Shown: in pieces, positions 42,577 through 50,903 of the stretch
Layout of the letters: every line of letters begins with the position of its first letter
Numbering within the stretch: position 1 is the first letter of the stretch
Assembly (NCBI RefSeq): GCF_003626575.1
Contig: NZ_RBDY01000017.1
Location: forward strand, 62,001-126,000
DNA: 64,000 nt
Origin: Streptomyces radicis
GTDB taxonomy: Bacteria; Actinomycetota; Actinomycetes; Streptomycetales; Streptomycetaceae
Reading direction: 5' to 3'
Made by a program: the position numbers and the translations under genes
The notes under the pieces: generated by a model
Databases searched by the model: none
Told to the model about the DNA's origin: nothing
What the model saw: only the letters and a program-made list of their open reading frames with translations

Positions 42577-42873
42577 CTACTCGTCGTGCTCGCCGTGGAC
42601 GCGGCGCCGCACGGACAGCAGCTCCACCTCGGGGCGGGCGGCGACCCAGCGTTCACACCGGTCCAGGATCTCGGTCAGGTGCCCGGCGTCCCCCGACACC
42701 AGGGCCAGCCCGATCTCGGCGCGCCGATGCAGGTCCTGCGCGCCCACCTCGGCGACGCTGACGGCGTATTTACGTTGCAGCTCCGCCACGATCGGCCGCA
42801 CCACGGAGCGCTTCTGCTTGAGCGAGTGCACATCCCCGAGCAGCAGGTCGAAGGACAACGTCCCGGTATACAT
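42577..42873 (-). CDS. DUF503 (YlxP-like) family protein
   Basis: 98 residues: YTGTLSFDLLLGDVHSLKQKRSVVRPIVAEL is the DUF503 signature. Small conserved protein always found beside infB/rbfA and linked to ribosome function; exact role unknown. No Shine-Dalgarno precedes the ATG; a TACGAT box ends 8 bp upstream, so it may also have its own leaderless transcript. Confidence 0.92.
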   Translation of the reverse strand: MYTGTLSFDLLLGDVHSLKQKRSVVRPIVAELQRKYAVSVAEVGAQDLHRRAEIGLALVSGDAGHLTEILDRCERWVAARPEVELLSVRRRVHGEHDE

Positions 42874-42880
42874 GCGGGTG

Positions 42881-42911
42881 ATCGTAACGGGAGCGGCCGG
42901 GGCCGATCGAC
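42881..42911 (-). promoter_or_regulatory. Candidate internal promoter for the DUF503-rbfA-truB-ribF segment
   Basis: On the minus strand, GTCGAT (42911-42906), a 19-bp spacer and TACGAT (42886-42881) precede the leaderless ATG at 42873 by 7 nt. Confidence 0.4.
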
Positions 42912-42948
42912 GGGGTTTCCCCCGGCCGACCGGCCCCGGCCGGCTGTG

Positions 42949-45900
42949 TCACACGCGGGGCTTCTCCCGCATCTCGAAGGTCGCGATGACGTCGTCGACC
43001 TTGATGTCGTTGAAGTTCCCGAGGTTGATACCGCCCTCGAACCCTTCGCGGATCTCGGTCACGTCGTCCTTGAAGCGGCGCAGCCCCTCGATCGTGAGGT
43101 TGTCCGCCACGACCTTGCCGTCGCGCAGCACGCGGGCCTTCGTGTTCCGCCTGACCTCGCCGGAGCGGATGAGCACACCCGCGATGTTCCCGAGCTTGGA
43201 GGAGCGGAAGACCTCGCGGATCTCCGCGGTGCCGAGCTCGACCTCCTCGTACTCCGGCTTCAGCAGGCCCTTCAGGGCCGCCTCGATCTCCTCGATCGCC
43301 TGGTAGATGACCGAGTAGTACCGGACGTCCACGCCCTCGCGCTCGGCCGCCTGCGTGGCACGCCCCTCGGCGCGCACGTTGAAGCCGATGACGATGGCGT
43401 CGGAGCCCGCCGCGAGGTCGATGTCGGTCTCGGTGACCGCGCCGACGCCGCGGTGCAGGACCCGCAGGTCGACGCCGTCGCCGACGTCGAGCTGGAGCAG
43501 CGAGGACTCCAGGGCCTCGACCGAACCGGACGCGTCGCCCTTGAGGATGAGGTTGAGCTGCTGCACCTCGCCCGCCTTGAGCACCTTGTCCAGGTCCTCG
43601 AGCGAGACCCTGCGGGTCCGCTTGGCGAACGCGGCGTTCCGCTCGCGGGCGGCGCGCTTCTCGGCGATCTGCCGCGCGGTGCGGTCCTCGCCGACCACCA
43701 GGAAGTTGTCCCCGGCACCCGGCACGTTGGTCAGACCCTGCACCAGGACGGGCGTCGAAGGCCCGGCCTCCGTGAGGTTCCGGCCGGCGTCGTCCAGCAT
43801 CGCCCGCACGCGGCCGTGGGCGTCGCCCACCACCATCGTGTCGCCGACCCGCAGCGTGCCGCGCTGCACCAGCACGGTGGCCACGGCGCCGCGGCCGCGG
43901 TCGAGATGCGCCTCGATCGCGATGCCCTGGGCGTCCTGGCGGGGGTTGGCCCGCAGGTCGAGCGAGGCGTCCGCGGTCAGGATGACGGCCTCGAGCAGCC
44001 CCTCGATGTTGGTGCCCTGGCGCGCGGAGATGTCGACGAACATCGTGTCGCCGCCGTACTCCTCGGCCACAAGACCGTACTCGGTGAGCTGGCCGCGCAC
44101 CTTGGTCGGGTCGGCGCCCTCGACGTCGATCTTGTTGACGGCGACGACGATCGGCACGTCGGCGGCCTTGGCGTGGTTGAGCGCCTCGACCGTCTGCGGC
44201 ATCACGCCGTCGTTGGCCGCCACCACGAGGATCGCGATGTCGGTCGACTTCGCACCGCGGGCCCGCATGGCGGTGAACGCCTGGTGACCCGGGGTGTCGA
44301 TGAAGGTGATCGCGCGGTCCTCGCCGTTGACGTCGATCGACACCTGGTAGGCGCCGATGTGCTGGGTGATGCCGCCGGCCTCGCCCTCGATGACGTTGGT
44401 CTTGCGGATCGCGTCGAGCAGGCGCGTCTTGCCGTGGTCGACATGGCCCATGACGGTGACGACCGGCGGCCGCGAGGCCAGGGCCTCCTCGCCGCCCTCG
44501 TCCTCGCCGAACTCGATGTCGAACGACTCGAGCAGCTCGCGGTCCTCCTCCTCGGGGCTGACGATCTGAACCGTGTAGTTCATCTCGTCGCCCAGGAGCT
44601 GGAGCGTCTCGTCGGAGACCGACTGCGTCGCCGTGACCATCTCGCCCAGGTTGAACATCACCTGGACGAGCGAGGCCGGGTTGGCGTTGATCTTCTCGGC
44701 GAAGTCGGTCAGGGACGCGCCGCGGGAGAGCCTGATGGTCTCGCCCTTGCCGCGCGGCAGCATCACGCCGCCGATCGACGGGGCCTGCATGGCCTCGTAC
44801 TCCTGGCGCCGCTGCCGCTTCGACTTCCGCCCACGCCGCGCGGGACCGCCGGGACGCCCGAACGCGCCCTGCGTGCCACCGCGGCCACCGGGACCGCCGG
44901 GACGGCCACCGCCACCGGGGCCGCCGCCGAAGCCACCAGGGCGACCGGCGCCGCCGAAGCCGCCACCGCCGCCGGGACGCGTACCGGTGCCGGGACGGCC
45001 GCCGCCGCCGAAGCCGCCACCGCCGCCCCCACCGGGACGCGGGCCACCGCGGCCGCTGAAGCCGCCGCCACCGCCGCCGGGACGCGGACCGCCGCCGCCC
45101 CCGCCGGGACGGCCACCGCCACCGGGGCCGCCGCCGGGACGCCCGCCGGCCGGCGGACGCTGCGGCATCATGCCGGGGTTCGGGCGGTTACCGCCGGGAC
45201 CGGGGCGCGGACCCGCGGGGCCACCCTGCGGACGCGGCATGTTCCCCGGAGTGGCGCGACCGCCACCCGGGGCCTGCGGACGGGGACCGGGGCGGTCCTG
45301 ACCGCCACCGGGCCGGGGCCCGGGACGCTCCTGGCCGCCGGGGCGCGGCCCAGGACCGGGGCGCGGCGCCTGCTGCGGGCGCGCCATGCCGGTCGAACCG
45401 CTGGTCGTGAAGGGGTTGTTGCCCGGGCGCGGGCCCGCGGGCCTGCCACCGGGCTTGGGGGCGTTCGGCTTGGCGGGCGCGGGCTTCGGCGCGCCGCCAC
45501 CGCCCGGCTTGGGCCCCGCGGGGCGCGCGCCGGGGCGCGGCGCCTGCTGGCCCCCGCCGCCACCGGACCGCGGGGCGGCCTGGCGCTGCGGAGCCGGCGC
45601 CTCGGCGGCGTCGGCGGGCGCGCTGAACTCGGGAGCCGCGGGAGCGGCGGGACCCGGCCTGGCACCGGGCTTGGGGGTGGGACGTGGCGCGCCCGGCTTC
45701 GGGGCGGCGCCACCGGGGCGCGGCGCGCCCGGCTTGGCGGTCACGGCGCCCGGCTTGGGCGCCGGGGGGCGCGGAGAGGGGGCGCCCGGCCTGGCCGACC
45801 TGCGGCCACCACTGCCGTTCCCCGTGCTGAACGCATCCGTCAGCTTGCGTACTACGGGCGCCTCGATCGTCGAGGACGCCGAACGGACGAATTCACCAAG

Positions 45901-45978
45901 TTCTTGGAGCTTGGCCATGACGACCTTGCTCTCTACCCCAAGCTCCTTGGCGAGCTCGTATACCCGGACCTTAGCCAC
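42949..45978 (-). CDS. infB: Translation initiation factor IF-2
   Basis: 1009 residues. The N-terminal IF2-N subdomain (RVYELAKELGVESKVVMAKL) is followed by ~370 residues of Gly/Pro/Arg low-complexity sequence, then a second IF2-N region (LTDFAEKINANPASLVQVM) and the GTPase core: TVMGHVDHGKTRLLDAI (G1), DTPGHQAF (G3), AVNKIDVEGAD (G4). IF2 C-domains complete it. It delivers fMet-tRNA to the 30S subunit. GTG start with AAAGGAG upstream. The Gly/Pro tract is typical in kind for streptomycetes. Confidence 0.97.
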   Translation of the reverse strand: MAKVRVYELAKELGVESKVVMAKLQELGEFVRSASSTIEAPVVRKLTDAFSTGNGSGGRRSARPGAPSPRPPAPKPGAVTAKPGAPRPGGAAPKPGAPRPTPKPGARPGPAAPAAPEFSAPADAAEAPAPQRQAAPRSGGGGGQQAPRPGARPAGPKPGGGGAPKPAPAKPNAPKPGGRPAGPRPGNNPFTTSGSTGMARPQQAPRPGPGPRPGGQERPGPRPGGGQDRPGPRPQAPGGGRATPGNMPRPQGGPAGPRPGPGGNRPNPGMMPQRPPAGGRPGGGPGGGGRPGGGGGGPRPGGGGGGFSGRGGPRPGGGGGGGFGGGGRPGTGTRPGGGGGFGGAGRPGGFGGGPGGGGRPGGPGGRGGTQGAFGRPGGPARRGRKSKRQRRQEYEAMQAPSIGGVMLPRGKGETIRLSRGASLTDFAEKINANPASLVQVMFNLGEMVTATQSVSDETLQLLGDEMNYTVQIVSPEEEDRELLESFDIEFGEDEGGEEALASRPPVVTVMGHVDHGKTRLLDAIRKTNVIEGEAGGITQHIGAYQVSIDVNGEDRAITFIDTPGHQAFTAMRARGAKSTDIAILVVAANDGVMPQTVEALNHAKAADVPIVVAVNKIDVEGADPTKVRGQLTEYGLVAEEYGGDTMFVDISARQGTNIEGLLEAVILTADASLDLRANPRQDAQGIAIEAHLDRGRGAVATVLVQRGTLRVGDTMVVGDAHGRVRAMLDDAGRNLTEAGPSTPVLVQGLTNVPGAGDNFLVVGEDRTARQIAEKRAARERNAAFAKRTRRVSLEDLDKVLKAGEVQQLNLILKGDASGSVEALESSLLQLDVGDGVDLRVLHRGVGAVTETDIDLAAGSDAIVIGFNVRAEGRATQAAEREGVDVRYYSVIYQAIEEIEAALKGLLKPEYEEVELGTAEIREVFRSSKLGNIAGVLIRSGEVRRNTKARVLRDGKVVADNLTIEGLRRFKDDVTEIREGFEGGINLGNFNDIKVDDVIATFEMREKPRV

Positions 45979-46033
45979 TTCGCTCCTTTACGGTCCGGGG
46001 TCGGTCGTCCGCCGGACCTTCGCTACTTCACGG

Positions 46034-46066
46034 GCGTACTCATCGCGTACTCATCGAGTGCTCATC
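46034..46066. repeat. Three 11-bp tandem repeats in the infB leader
   Basis: GCGTACTCATC twice exactly and then GAGTGCTCATC (46034, 46045, 46056), in the 152-bp spacer between ylxR and infB. Low GC compared with neighbours. Confidence 0.8.
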
Positions 46067-46130
46067 GCAATCTCGACCTACTTCCGACTCGCGAGGTACC
46101 TGGCCGCGCGGACCGTCCGCGCGGCACTTC

Positions 46131-46415
46131 TTACGTCTTACGGTCTGTCTGGCCGACCACCTGTCGCAGCTCTCCGGTGTCAAGCGGCCCCTGGACCCGC
46201 AGGGCCCGGGGAAACGCCCGACGCCGTACCGCCAGCTCCAGGCAGGCCGGTGTGGGATGCAGATACGCACCCCGACCGGGCAGCGTACCCCGATGATCGG
46301 GGACACAGCGATCCTCGATCACCACCACACGCAGCAACCCCGGTCGGGCTGCGCGCTGGCGGCACCCCACACAGGTGCGCTCAGGGCAGGCCTGGGCCCG
46401 TGTCCGGCCAGACAC
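46131..46415 (-). CDS. ylxR: YlxR (DUF448) RNA-binding family protein
   Basis: 94 residues. PERTCVGCRQRAARPGLLRVV and GRGAYLHPTPACLELAVRRRAFPRAL are the YlxR fold with its GRGA(Y/W) motif. YlxR proteins bind RNA or RNase P and are always found between nusA and infB. The GTG start has GGGGAGG at 11 nt; a TAGAAT box lies 5 nt before it, so a leaderless internal transcript is possible. Confidence 0.9.
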   Translation of the reverse strand: MSGRTRAQACPERTCVGCRQRAARPGLLRVVVIEDRCVPDHRGTLPGRGAYLHPTPACLELAVRRRAFPRALRVQGPLDTGELRQVVGQTDRKT

Positions 46416-46530
46416 TTACGATTCTACCTCCCCGCGTGCCCGGCCCCGAGGGCGGGCTCACGCCACAGTTCCCCAACGCCACGCGCGCCGACGGCATTCC
46501 CGCGCCATCGCGCCACACCCCGCCCCGGCC

Positions 46531-47580
46531 TCATCCGGTGGGCTGCTCGCTCGGCTCCGTGTCCGGCCTGATGTCGATGCGCCAGCCGGTGAGCCGGGCG
46601 GCGAGGCGGGCGTTCTGCCCCTCCTTGCCGATGGCGAGCGAGAGCTGGTAGTCGGGCACGGTCACCCGCGCCGACCTGGCCATCTGGTCGACCACGTCCA
46701 CCTTGGTGACCCGGGCGGGGGACAGCGCGTTGGCCACCAGCTCGGCCGGGTCGTCCGACCAGTCGACGATGTCGATCTTCTCGCCGTGCAGCTCGGCCAT
46801 CACGCTGCGCACCCGGCCGCCCATGGGCCCGATGCAGGCGCCCTTCGCGTTGAGCCCGGGGCGCAGCGAGCGCACCGCGATCTTGGTCCTGTGCCCGGCC
46901 TCGCGGGCGATCGCCGCGATCTCCACGGACCCGTCCGCGATCTCAGGGACCTCGAGCTCGAACAGCTTCTTGACCAGATTGGGATGTGTGCGTGACAACG
47001 TGACCGAGGGGCCGCGCGCCCCCTTCACCACCCGCACCACGTACGAGCGCAGGCGTGCGCCGTGCGGATAGCTCTCGCCCGGCACCTGTTCCTGCGGCGG
47101 CAGGATGGCCTCGAGCCTGCCGATGTCCACCAGCACGCTCTTGGGGTCCCGGCCCTGCTGCACGATCCCGGCGACCACGTCGCCCTCGCGCCCGGCGTAC
47201 TCGCCGAACGTGATGTCCTCCTCGGCGTCCCGCAGCCGCTGGAGGATGACCTGCTTCGCCGTGGTGGCGGCGATCCGCCCGAAGCCCCGCGGGGTGTCGT
47301 CGAACTCCCGGGGCTTCACCGGCTCCGAGTCCTCACCCGAGCCGTTCGGCTCGGCGCCCTCGGCCGGGGCGCGCAGCTCGGCCAGCTCTTCGGCGTCCTC
47401 GCGGGCCCACACCGTCACATGCCCGGTGGTGCGGTCGAGCACGACCCGCGCCTGGCGCCTGCTGCCCTCGGTGCGGTGGTACGCGATGAGCAGGGCCGAC
47501 TCGATGGCCTCCACCAGCACGTCGAAGGAGATCTCCTTCTCCCGTACGAGCGCCTGAAGGGCCTTCATGTCGATGTCCAC
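46531..47580 (-). CDS. nusA: Transcription termination/antitermination factor NusA
   Basis: 349 residues: N-terminal RNA-polymerase-binding domain (ALVREKEISFDVLVEAIESALLIAYHR), S1 domain (GDVVAGIVQQGR), and two KH domains (GACIGPMGGRVRSVMAELHGEKIDIVDW and LAIGKEGQNARLAARLTGWRIDI in blocks). It lacks the C-terminal acidic repeats of E. coli NusA, as is normal in actinobacteria. The GTG at 47580 has AAGGAGG at 7 nt and follows rimP by 2 bp. Confidence 0.96.
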   Translation of the reverse strand: MDIDMKALQALVREKEISFDVLVEAIESALLIAYHRTEGSRRQARVVLDRTTGHVTVWAREDAEELAELRAPAEGAEPNGSGEDSEPVKPREFDDTPRGFGRIAATTAKQVILQRLRDAEEDITFGEYAGREGDVVAGIVQQGRDPKSVLVDIGRLEAILPPQEQVPGESYPHGARLRSYVVRVVKGARGPSVTLSRTHPNLVKKLFELEVPEIADGSVEIAAIAREAGHRTKIAVRSLRPGLNAKGACIGPMGGRVRSVMAELHGEKIDIVDWSDDPAELVANALSPARVTKVDVVDQMARSARVTVPDYQLSLAIGKEGQNARLAARLTGWRIDIRPDTEPSEQPTG

Positions 47581-47582
47581 GG

Positions 47583-48089
47583 CTACGCCTCCTTGGTGCT
47601 CTCGTCGCCGGCTGGCCTGCGGCTGAACTCGACCTCGACGCGCGCCGACGCGACGTCGGCGAGGTCGACCCGGCGAGCCGTGCCCTTGCGGCCTTTCTCC
47701 CCTGGGATCTCGAGATCAAGCCCGGTGTCGTCCACGGCGACCAGCCGCGCGGCCAGCTCGCCGCCCCCGGTGAGCCGCAGCCGCACCAGCCGCCCCACCG
47801 AACGCAGGTAGTGCCGGGGCTCCGTCAGCGGGCGCTCAGCGCCTGGCGAGGTCACCTCGAGCACATAGGGGGCGCCGCCCATGAGGTCGCCCTCGTCCAG
47901 CGCCTCGGACGCGGCACGGCTCAGCTCGGCGCAGGCGTCGAGGCCCACGCCCTCGTCGGTGTCCACCACGATCTGGAGAACGCGCCGCCGCCCGGCCGGC
48001 GTGATCTTCACGTCCTCGAGGTTCATCCCACGCTTGGCGGCCAGCGGCTCAAGCAGCTCCCGCAGCCTGTCGATCTGGGTGGTGCTCAT
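47583..48089 (-). CDS. rimP: Ribosome maturation factor RimP
   Basis: 168 residues: RLRELLEPLAAKRGMNLEDVKITPAGRRRVLQIVVD and YVLEVTSPGAERPLTEPRHY are RimP. It assists 30S maturation. The ATG at 48089 has GAGGAG 8 nt upstream. First gene of the nusA operon; TAGGCT at 48165-48160 (minus) may be the -10 box, but no good -35 is seen. The 278-bp divergent spacer holds nothing else recognisable. Confidence 0.95.
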   Translation of the reverse strand: MSTTQIDRLRELLEPLAAKRGMNLEDVKITPAGRRRVLQIVVDTDEGVGLDACAELSRAASEALDEGDLMGGAPYVLEVTSPGAERPLTEPRHYLRSVGRLVRLRLTGGGELAARLVAVDDTGLDLEIPGEKGRKGTARRVDLADVASARVEVEFSRRPAGDESTKEA

Positions 48090-48367
48090 CCGGGTGACTC
48101 CTCGGCCGCGTCTGCTGTTGTCCCGATGCCTTTCGCGCGTGTCGGCGCGTCCGGCCAACAGCCTATCGCCTGTGGCACGGTACGCCGACCGACCGGAAGG
48201 GCGGGGCTGGCGCGCCGGGGGCGGGGTGGCGCCGGGATGGGCGGAGCGCACAGGTACGCTCACGGGGCGGTGATCTCTTCCGACCGCCCGCGCGGCTCAG
48301 GGCCCGGGGCGCGGAGTCCGCCGCACACGCCCACGGCCCACCGCGAGAAGGGGAAGTGCGGGGAACC

Positions 48368-48856
48368 ATGTCTCCTGCCGTGCCCTCTACCGTGTCCCGA
48401 CGTTCCCTGCTGACCGGCATCGTCCTGGTCGGCGCCCTGACCGGATGCACCTCGGGCGGCGACGAGGCGGCCGGTCGGGCCGCCGCCGCGAGCAGCAGAG
48501 GGCTGCGCCGCCGCGTGGCGAGGGACAGCACCGCTCTCCTGGCGCGTTACGACGCCACCGTCTCGGCGCACCCTTCGCTCGCCGGCGCGCTGACGCCGTT
48601 CCGCGAGGTCGTCACCGCCCATGTCACCGCGCTCGACGAGCCGGGCGAGGCCACGACCGGCGTCGCGGGCGCGGCCCCCGAGGTGCCCGCCAGGCAGGAC
48701 CGCGCGATCGCCGCGCTCGTCGAGGCCGAGCGCCGCGCCGCCGATGAGCGGCTGGCCGCGCTGGCCGACGCCCCACCCGAGCTCGCCCGGCTGCTCGCCT
48801 CCCTGGCCGCCGCGGGCGAGGTCCAGGCCCACCTCCTGAACGAGGTACGCCCATGA
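48368..48856 (+). CDS. Tat-type lipoprotein, function unknown
   Basis: 162 residues. SRRSLLTG followed by a hydrophobic run and GALTGCTSGG gives a twin-arginine lipoprotein signal with the lipidated cysteine at ~residue 27. The mature part is Ala-rich helix (four-helix-bundle-like: LLARYDATVSAHPSL, FREVVTAHVTALDE, DRAIAALVEAERRAADERLAAL, RLLASLAAAGEVQAHLLNE) that may be a second ferritin-like bundle. It overlaps the DUF4439 gene by 4 bp and is probably its surface partner. Confidence 0.75.
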   Translation: MSPAVPSTVSRRSLLTGIVLVGALTGCTSGGDEAAGRAAAASSRGLRRRVARDSTALLARYDATVSAHPSLAGALTPFREVVTAHVTALDEPGEATTGVAGAAPEVPARQDRAIAALVEAERRAADERLAALADAPPELARLLASLAAAGEVQAHLLNEVRP

Positions 48857-49299
48857 GCGAGACACCGTCCCAGCTGGACGCCGCGCAGGCCGCGCTCGCC
48901 GCCGAGCACGCCGCCGTCTACGGCTACGGCGTGGTCGGCGGCCGCATCGGCGACGACCGGGGGCGCGAGGCCCGTGAGGCGCACGACGCGCACCTGGCCC
49001 GCCGCGACGCCCTGCACCGCACCGTTCGCGACCTCGGCGGCTCGCCGGTCGCCGCGGCCGCCGGATACGCCCTGCCGTTCGAGGTGACCGACAGCGCAAG
49101 CGCCGTGGAGCTGGCCGTCGAGCTCGAGACCCGGCTGGCGGGCGCCTACGCGGACCTCGTGCTGGCCGGTGCGGGCGACGTCCGCCGCGACGCCGCCGAC
49201 GCGCTGCGCGACGCGGCGGTGCGCGCCGCCCGCTGGCGCGGCCACGGCGAGCCGTTCCCGGGGCTCACCGAGTACGCGGAGCGGGAGGGGACCGGCTGA
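48853..49299 (+). CDS. DUF4439 ferritin-like protein
   Basis: 148 residues, four-helix bundle: LDAAQAALAAEHAAVYGYGVVGGRI, REAREAHDAHLARRDALHRTVRDLG, SAVELAVELETRLAGAYADLV, DALRDAAVRAARW. Acidic and histidine residues (EH in helix 1, HDAH in helix 2, E in helix 3) resemble a ferritin-like site, though metal binding is unproven. Coupled to the lipoprotein gene (ATGA) and to the kinase-like gene 2 bp downstream. Confidence 0.8.
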   Translation: MSETPSQLDAAQAALAAEHAAVYGYGVVGGRIGDDRGREAREAHDAHLARRDALHRTVRDLGGSPVAAAAGYALPFEVTDSASAVELAVELETRLAGAYADLVLAGAGDVRRDAADALRDAAVRAARWRGHGEPFPGLTEYAEREGTG

Positions 49300-49300
49300 C

Positions 49301-50206
49301 ATGGCGGCCCCCGTGCACCATCCCAAGCCCCCGCCGCGGCTGGTCCGCGCCCAGGAGGCGGCCGCGGGCGGGTGGCTGGCCGAGCTGCCCGCGCTCGTCG
49401 ACGACGTCTGCGCGCGCTGGGGGCTGACGGCCGAGCGGGTCGTGGAGCCGGGCGGCCGCAGCAGCATGACCGTGCTGGTCACCGCCGCCGACGGCGGGCG
49501 CGCGGCGTTGAAGATATCCCCGCCCGACGGCTCGGCCGCCATCGAGGAGGCCGCGTTGCGCCGCTGGAACGGCCTGGGCGCCGTCCGGGTGCTGCGGTCG
49601 GCGCCCGAGTCGGGGGCGCTGCTCCTCGAACGGCTGCGTGGCGAGACCTCGTTGCGCTCGCTCCCCGACGCCAAGGCCATGCTCGAGGCCGTCTCCGCGG
49701 TCCGGCGGCTGTGGGTGGACCCGGGGGAGCACCACCCGTTCCCGACCGTGGGGGAGCGGACCGCGGCCCAGGCCGCGCTGCTGCGCGCCGCCGCCGACGA
49801 CGAGACGGGACCCCTGGTCGACGAGGCCCTGCGGCACCACGGGGAGCTGACGGCCGCGCCGGGCGAACGGCTGCTGCTGCACGGCGACTTCCGCCAGGGC
49901 ATCGTGCTGGCCTCGGACGCGGAACGCTCCCCCTGGCTCGCCGTCGGGCCCGAGCCGCTGGTCGGCGAGCGGGCCTACGACCTGGCCAGGCTGGTCCGCG
50001 ACCGCCTGCACGACCTGGTGGCCTCCCCCGGCGCCGCCGCGATCACCCGCCGCAGGGTGACGCGCCTGGCCGAGTCGGTGGACCTCGACCCCGACCGGCT
50101 GCGCGCCTGGTCCCACTTCCGCGCGGTGGAGTCGGCGCTGCGCAACCTCGACCAGGGCCGGGCGGCCGACGCGGAGATGCTCCTGGAGTTCGCCACCTGG
50201 CTGTGA
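49301..50206 (+). CDS. Aminoglycoside/hydroxyurea phosphotransferase-like protein, catalytic metal ligands replaced
   Basis: 301 residues of the APH(6)/streptomycin-kinase fold. The ATP lysine (K71 in AALKIS) and the loop HGDF with D196 are present, but the loop continues RQGIVL where kinases have an asparagine (HGDLHxGNVL); I201 replaces it. The following DxP aspartate is G217 in LAVGPEPLVGERAYDLARLV. Both usual magnesium ligands are therefore missing, so the protein may be a pseudokinase. The ATG lies 2 bp after the DUF4439 stop with GGGAGGGG upstream; it belongs to that three-gene operon. Confidence 0.8.
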   Translation: MAAPVHHPKPPPRLVRAQEAAAGGWLAELPALVDDVCARWGLTAERVVEPGGRSSMTVLVTAADGGRAALKISPPDGSAAIEEAALRRWNGLGAVRVLRSAPESGALLLERLRGETSLRSLPDAKAMLEAVSAVRRLWVDPGEHHPFPTVGERTAAQAALLRAAADDETGPLVDEALRHHGELTAAPGERLLLHGDFRQGIVLASDAERSPWLAVGPEPLVGERAYDLARLVRDRLHDLVASPGAAAITRRRVTRLAESVDLDPDRLRAWSHFRAVESALRNLDQGRAADAEMLLEFATWL

Positions 50207-50216
50207 GCCCGGCCGG

Positions 50217-50783
50217 TCAGCGGCGCAGCGGCAGGGGGGCGCCCATCACGGCGTAGGGGCAGGGCGCCGAGGGGAACAGGACCCGGCGGGCGAGATCCTG
50301 GTAGCCCAGCTTGTGGTAGAGCGCGCGGGCCGGGCTTTCGGTGTCGATGGCCGAGAGGATCGAACGCGGCTCGGTGGCCCCGTCGGTGAGGGTCGTGATC
50401 AACCGACGGCCTATCCCGCGGTGCTGGAACTCCGGCAGCACGTGCAGCTCGGTGATGGCGAACGAGTCGTCGAGCCACGCGTCGTTGCCCGTCCGCCGCA
50501 GATACGGCTCGACCACGGTGGACCACCACTGCGCGCGGTCGTTGGGCATGCCGTAGACGAAGCCGACGAGTCGGCCCCGGCCGACCGTGGCGCCCAGGGC
50601 GCGGGCGCCGGGGCTGGCCAGGTGGCGGAGCACGATGTGGCGGCGCACCCCGACCTCCTCGGCGCTGAGCCCGAACGCCGCCGCCTGCACGGCCAGCGCC
50701 TCGTCCACCCGGGCCGCGAGATCGAGCGGACCGATGGCGATGTCCCGGGCGTCGGGGAGGGCCCCACCGGCGGATGCTGTCAT
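50217..50783 (-). CDS. GNAT-family N-acetyltransferase
   Basis: 188 residues. The acetyl-CoA motif is ITELHVLPEFQHRGIGRRLITTL (Q/RxxGxG/A form) followed by SAIDTESPARALYHKLGYQDL. N-terminal helices and a VGFVYG strand complete the fold. Substrate unknown. The ATG has no Shine-Dalgarno but TAGCCT ends 7 nt upstream, so it is probably leaderless. Convergent with the kinase-like gene (10-bp gap). Confidence 0.82.
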   Translation of the reverse strand: MTASAGGALPDARDIAIGPLDLAARVDEALAVQAAAFGLSAEEVGVRRHIVLRHLASPGARALGATVGRGRLVGFVYGMPNDRAQWWSTVVEPYLRRTGNDAWLDDSFAITELHVLPEFQHRGIGRRLITTLTDGATEPRSILSAIDTESPARALYHKLGYQDLARRVLFPSAPCPYAVMGAPLPLRR

Positions 50784-50878
50784 GCGGGGAGGCTAACGCG
50801 CCGCGCCGACGAAGTCGCGCCCGGTACCGCGAATGGTCTGGGGAGGGGATCGGCGGGGACGGGGACCGGCGGTGACGA

Positions 50879-50902
50879 GAACGGGGACGGGAACGGGGAC
50901 GG
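50879..50902. repeat. Two 12-bp tandem copies just beyond a GNAT-gene stop
   Basis: GAACGGGGACGG occurs twice in tandem 1 bp outside the minus-strand stop at 50904-50906; the same 12-mer recurs at 51777-51788, 5 bp outside the ispG stop. Confidence 0.7.
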
Positions 50903-50903
50903 G

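Noticed and set aside
44800..45400. Dense GGxCCG repeats within infB
   Set aside because: They encode the Gly/Pro/Arg linker usual in streptomycete IF-2.
42550..46296. Very long open frame (1248 codons) opposite infB
   Set aside because: It is antisense to infB and neighbours, has no family motif, and has the repetitive composition expected opposite GC-rich genes.
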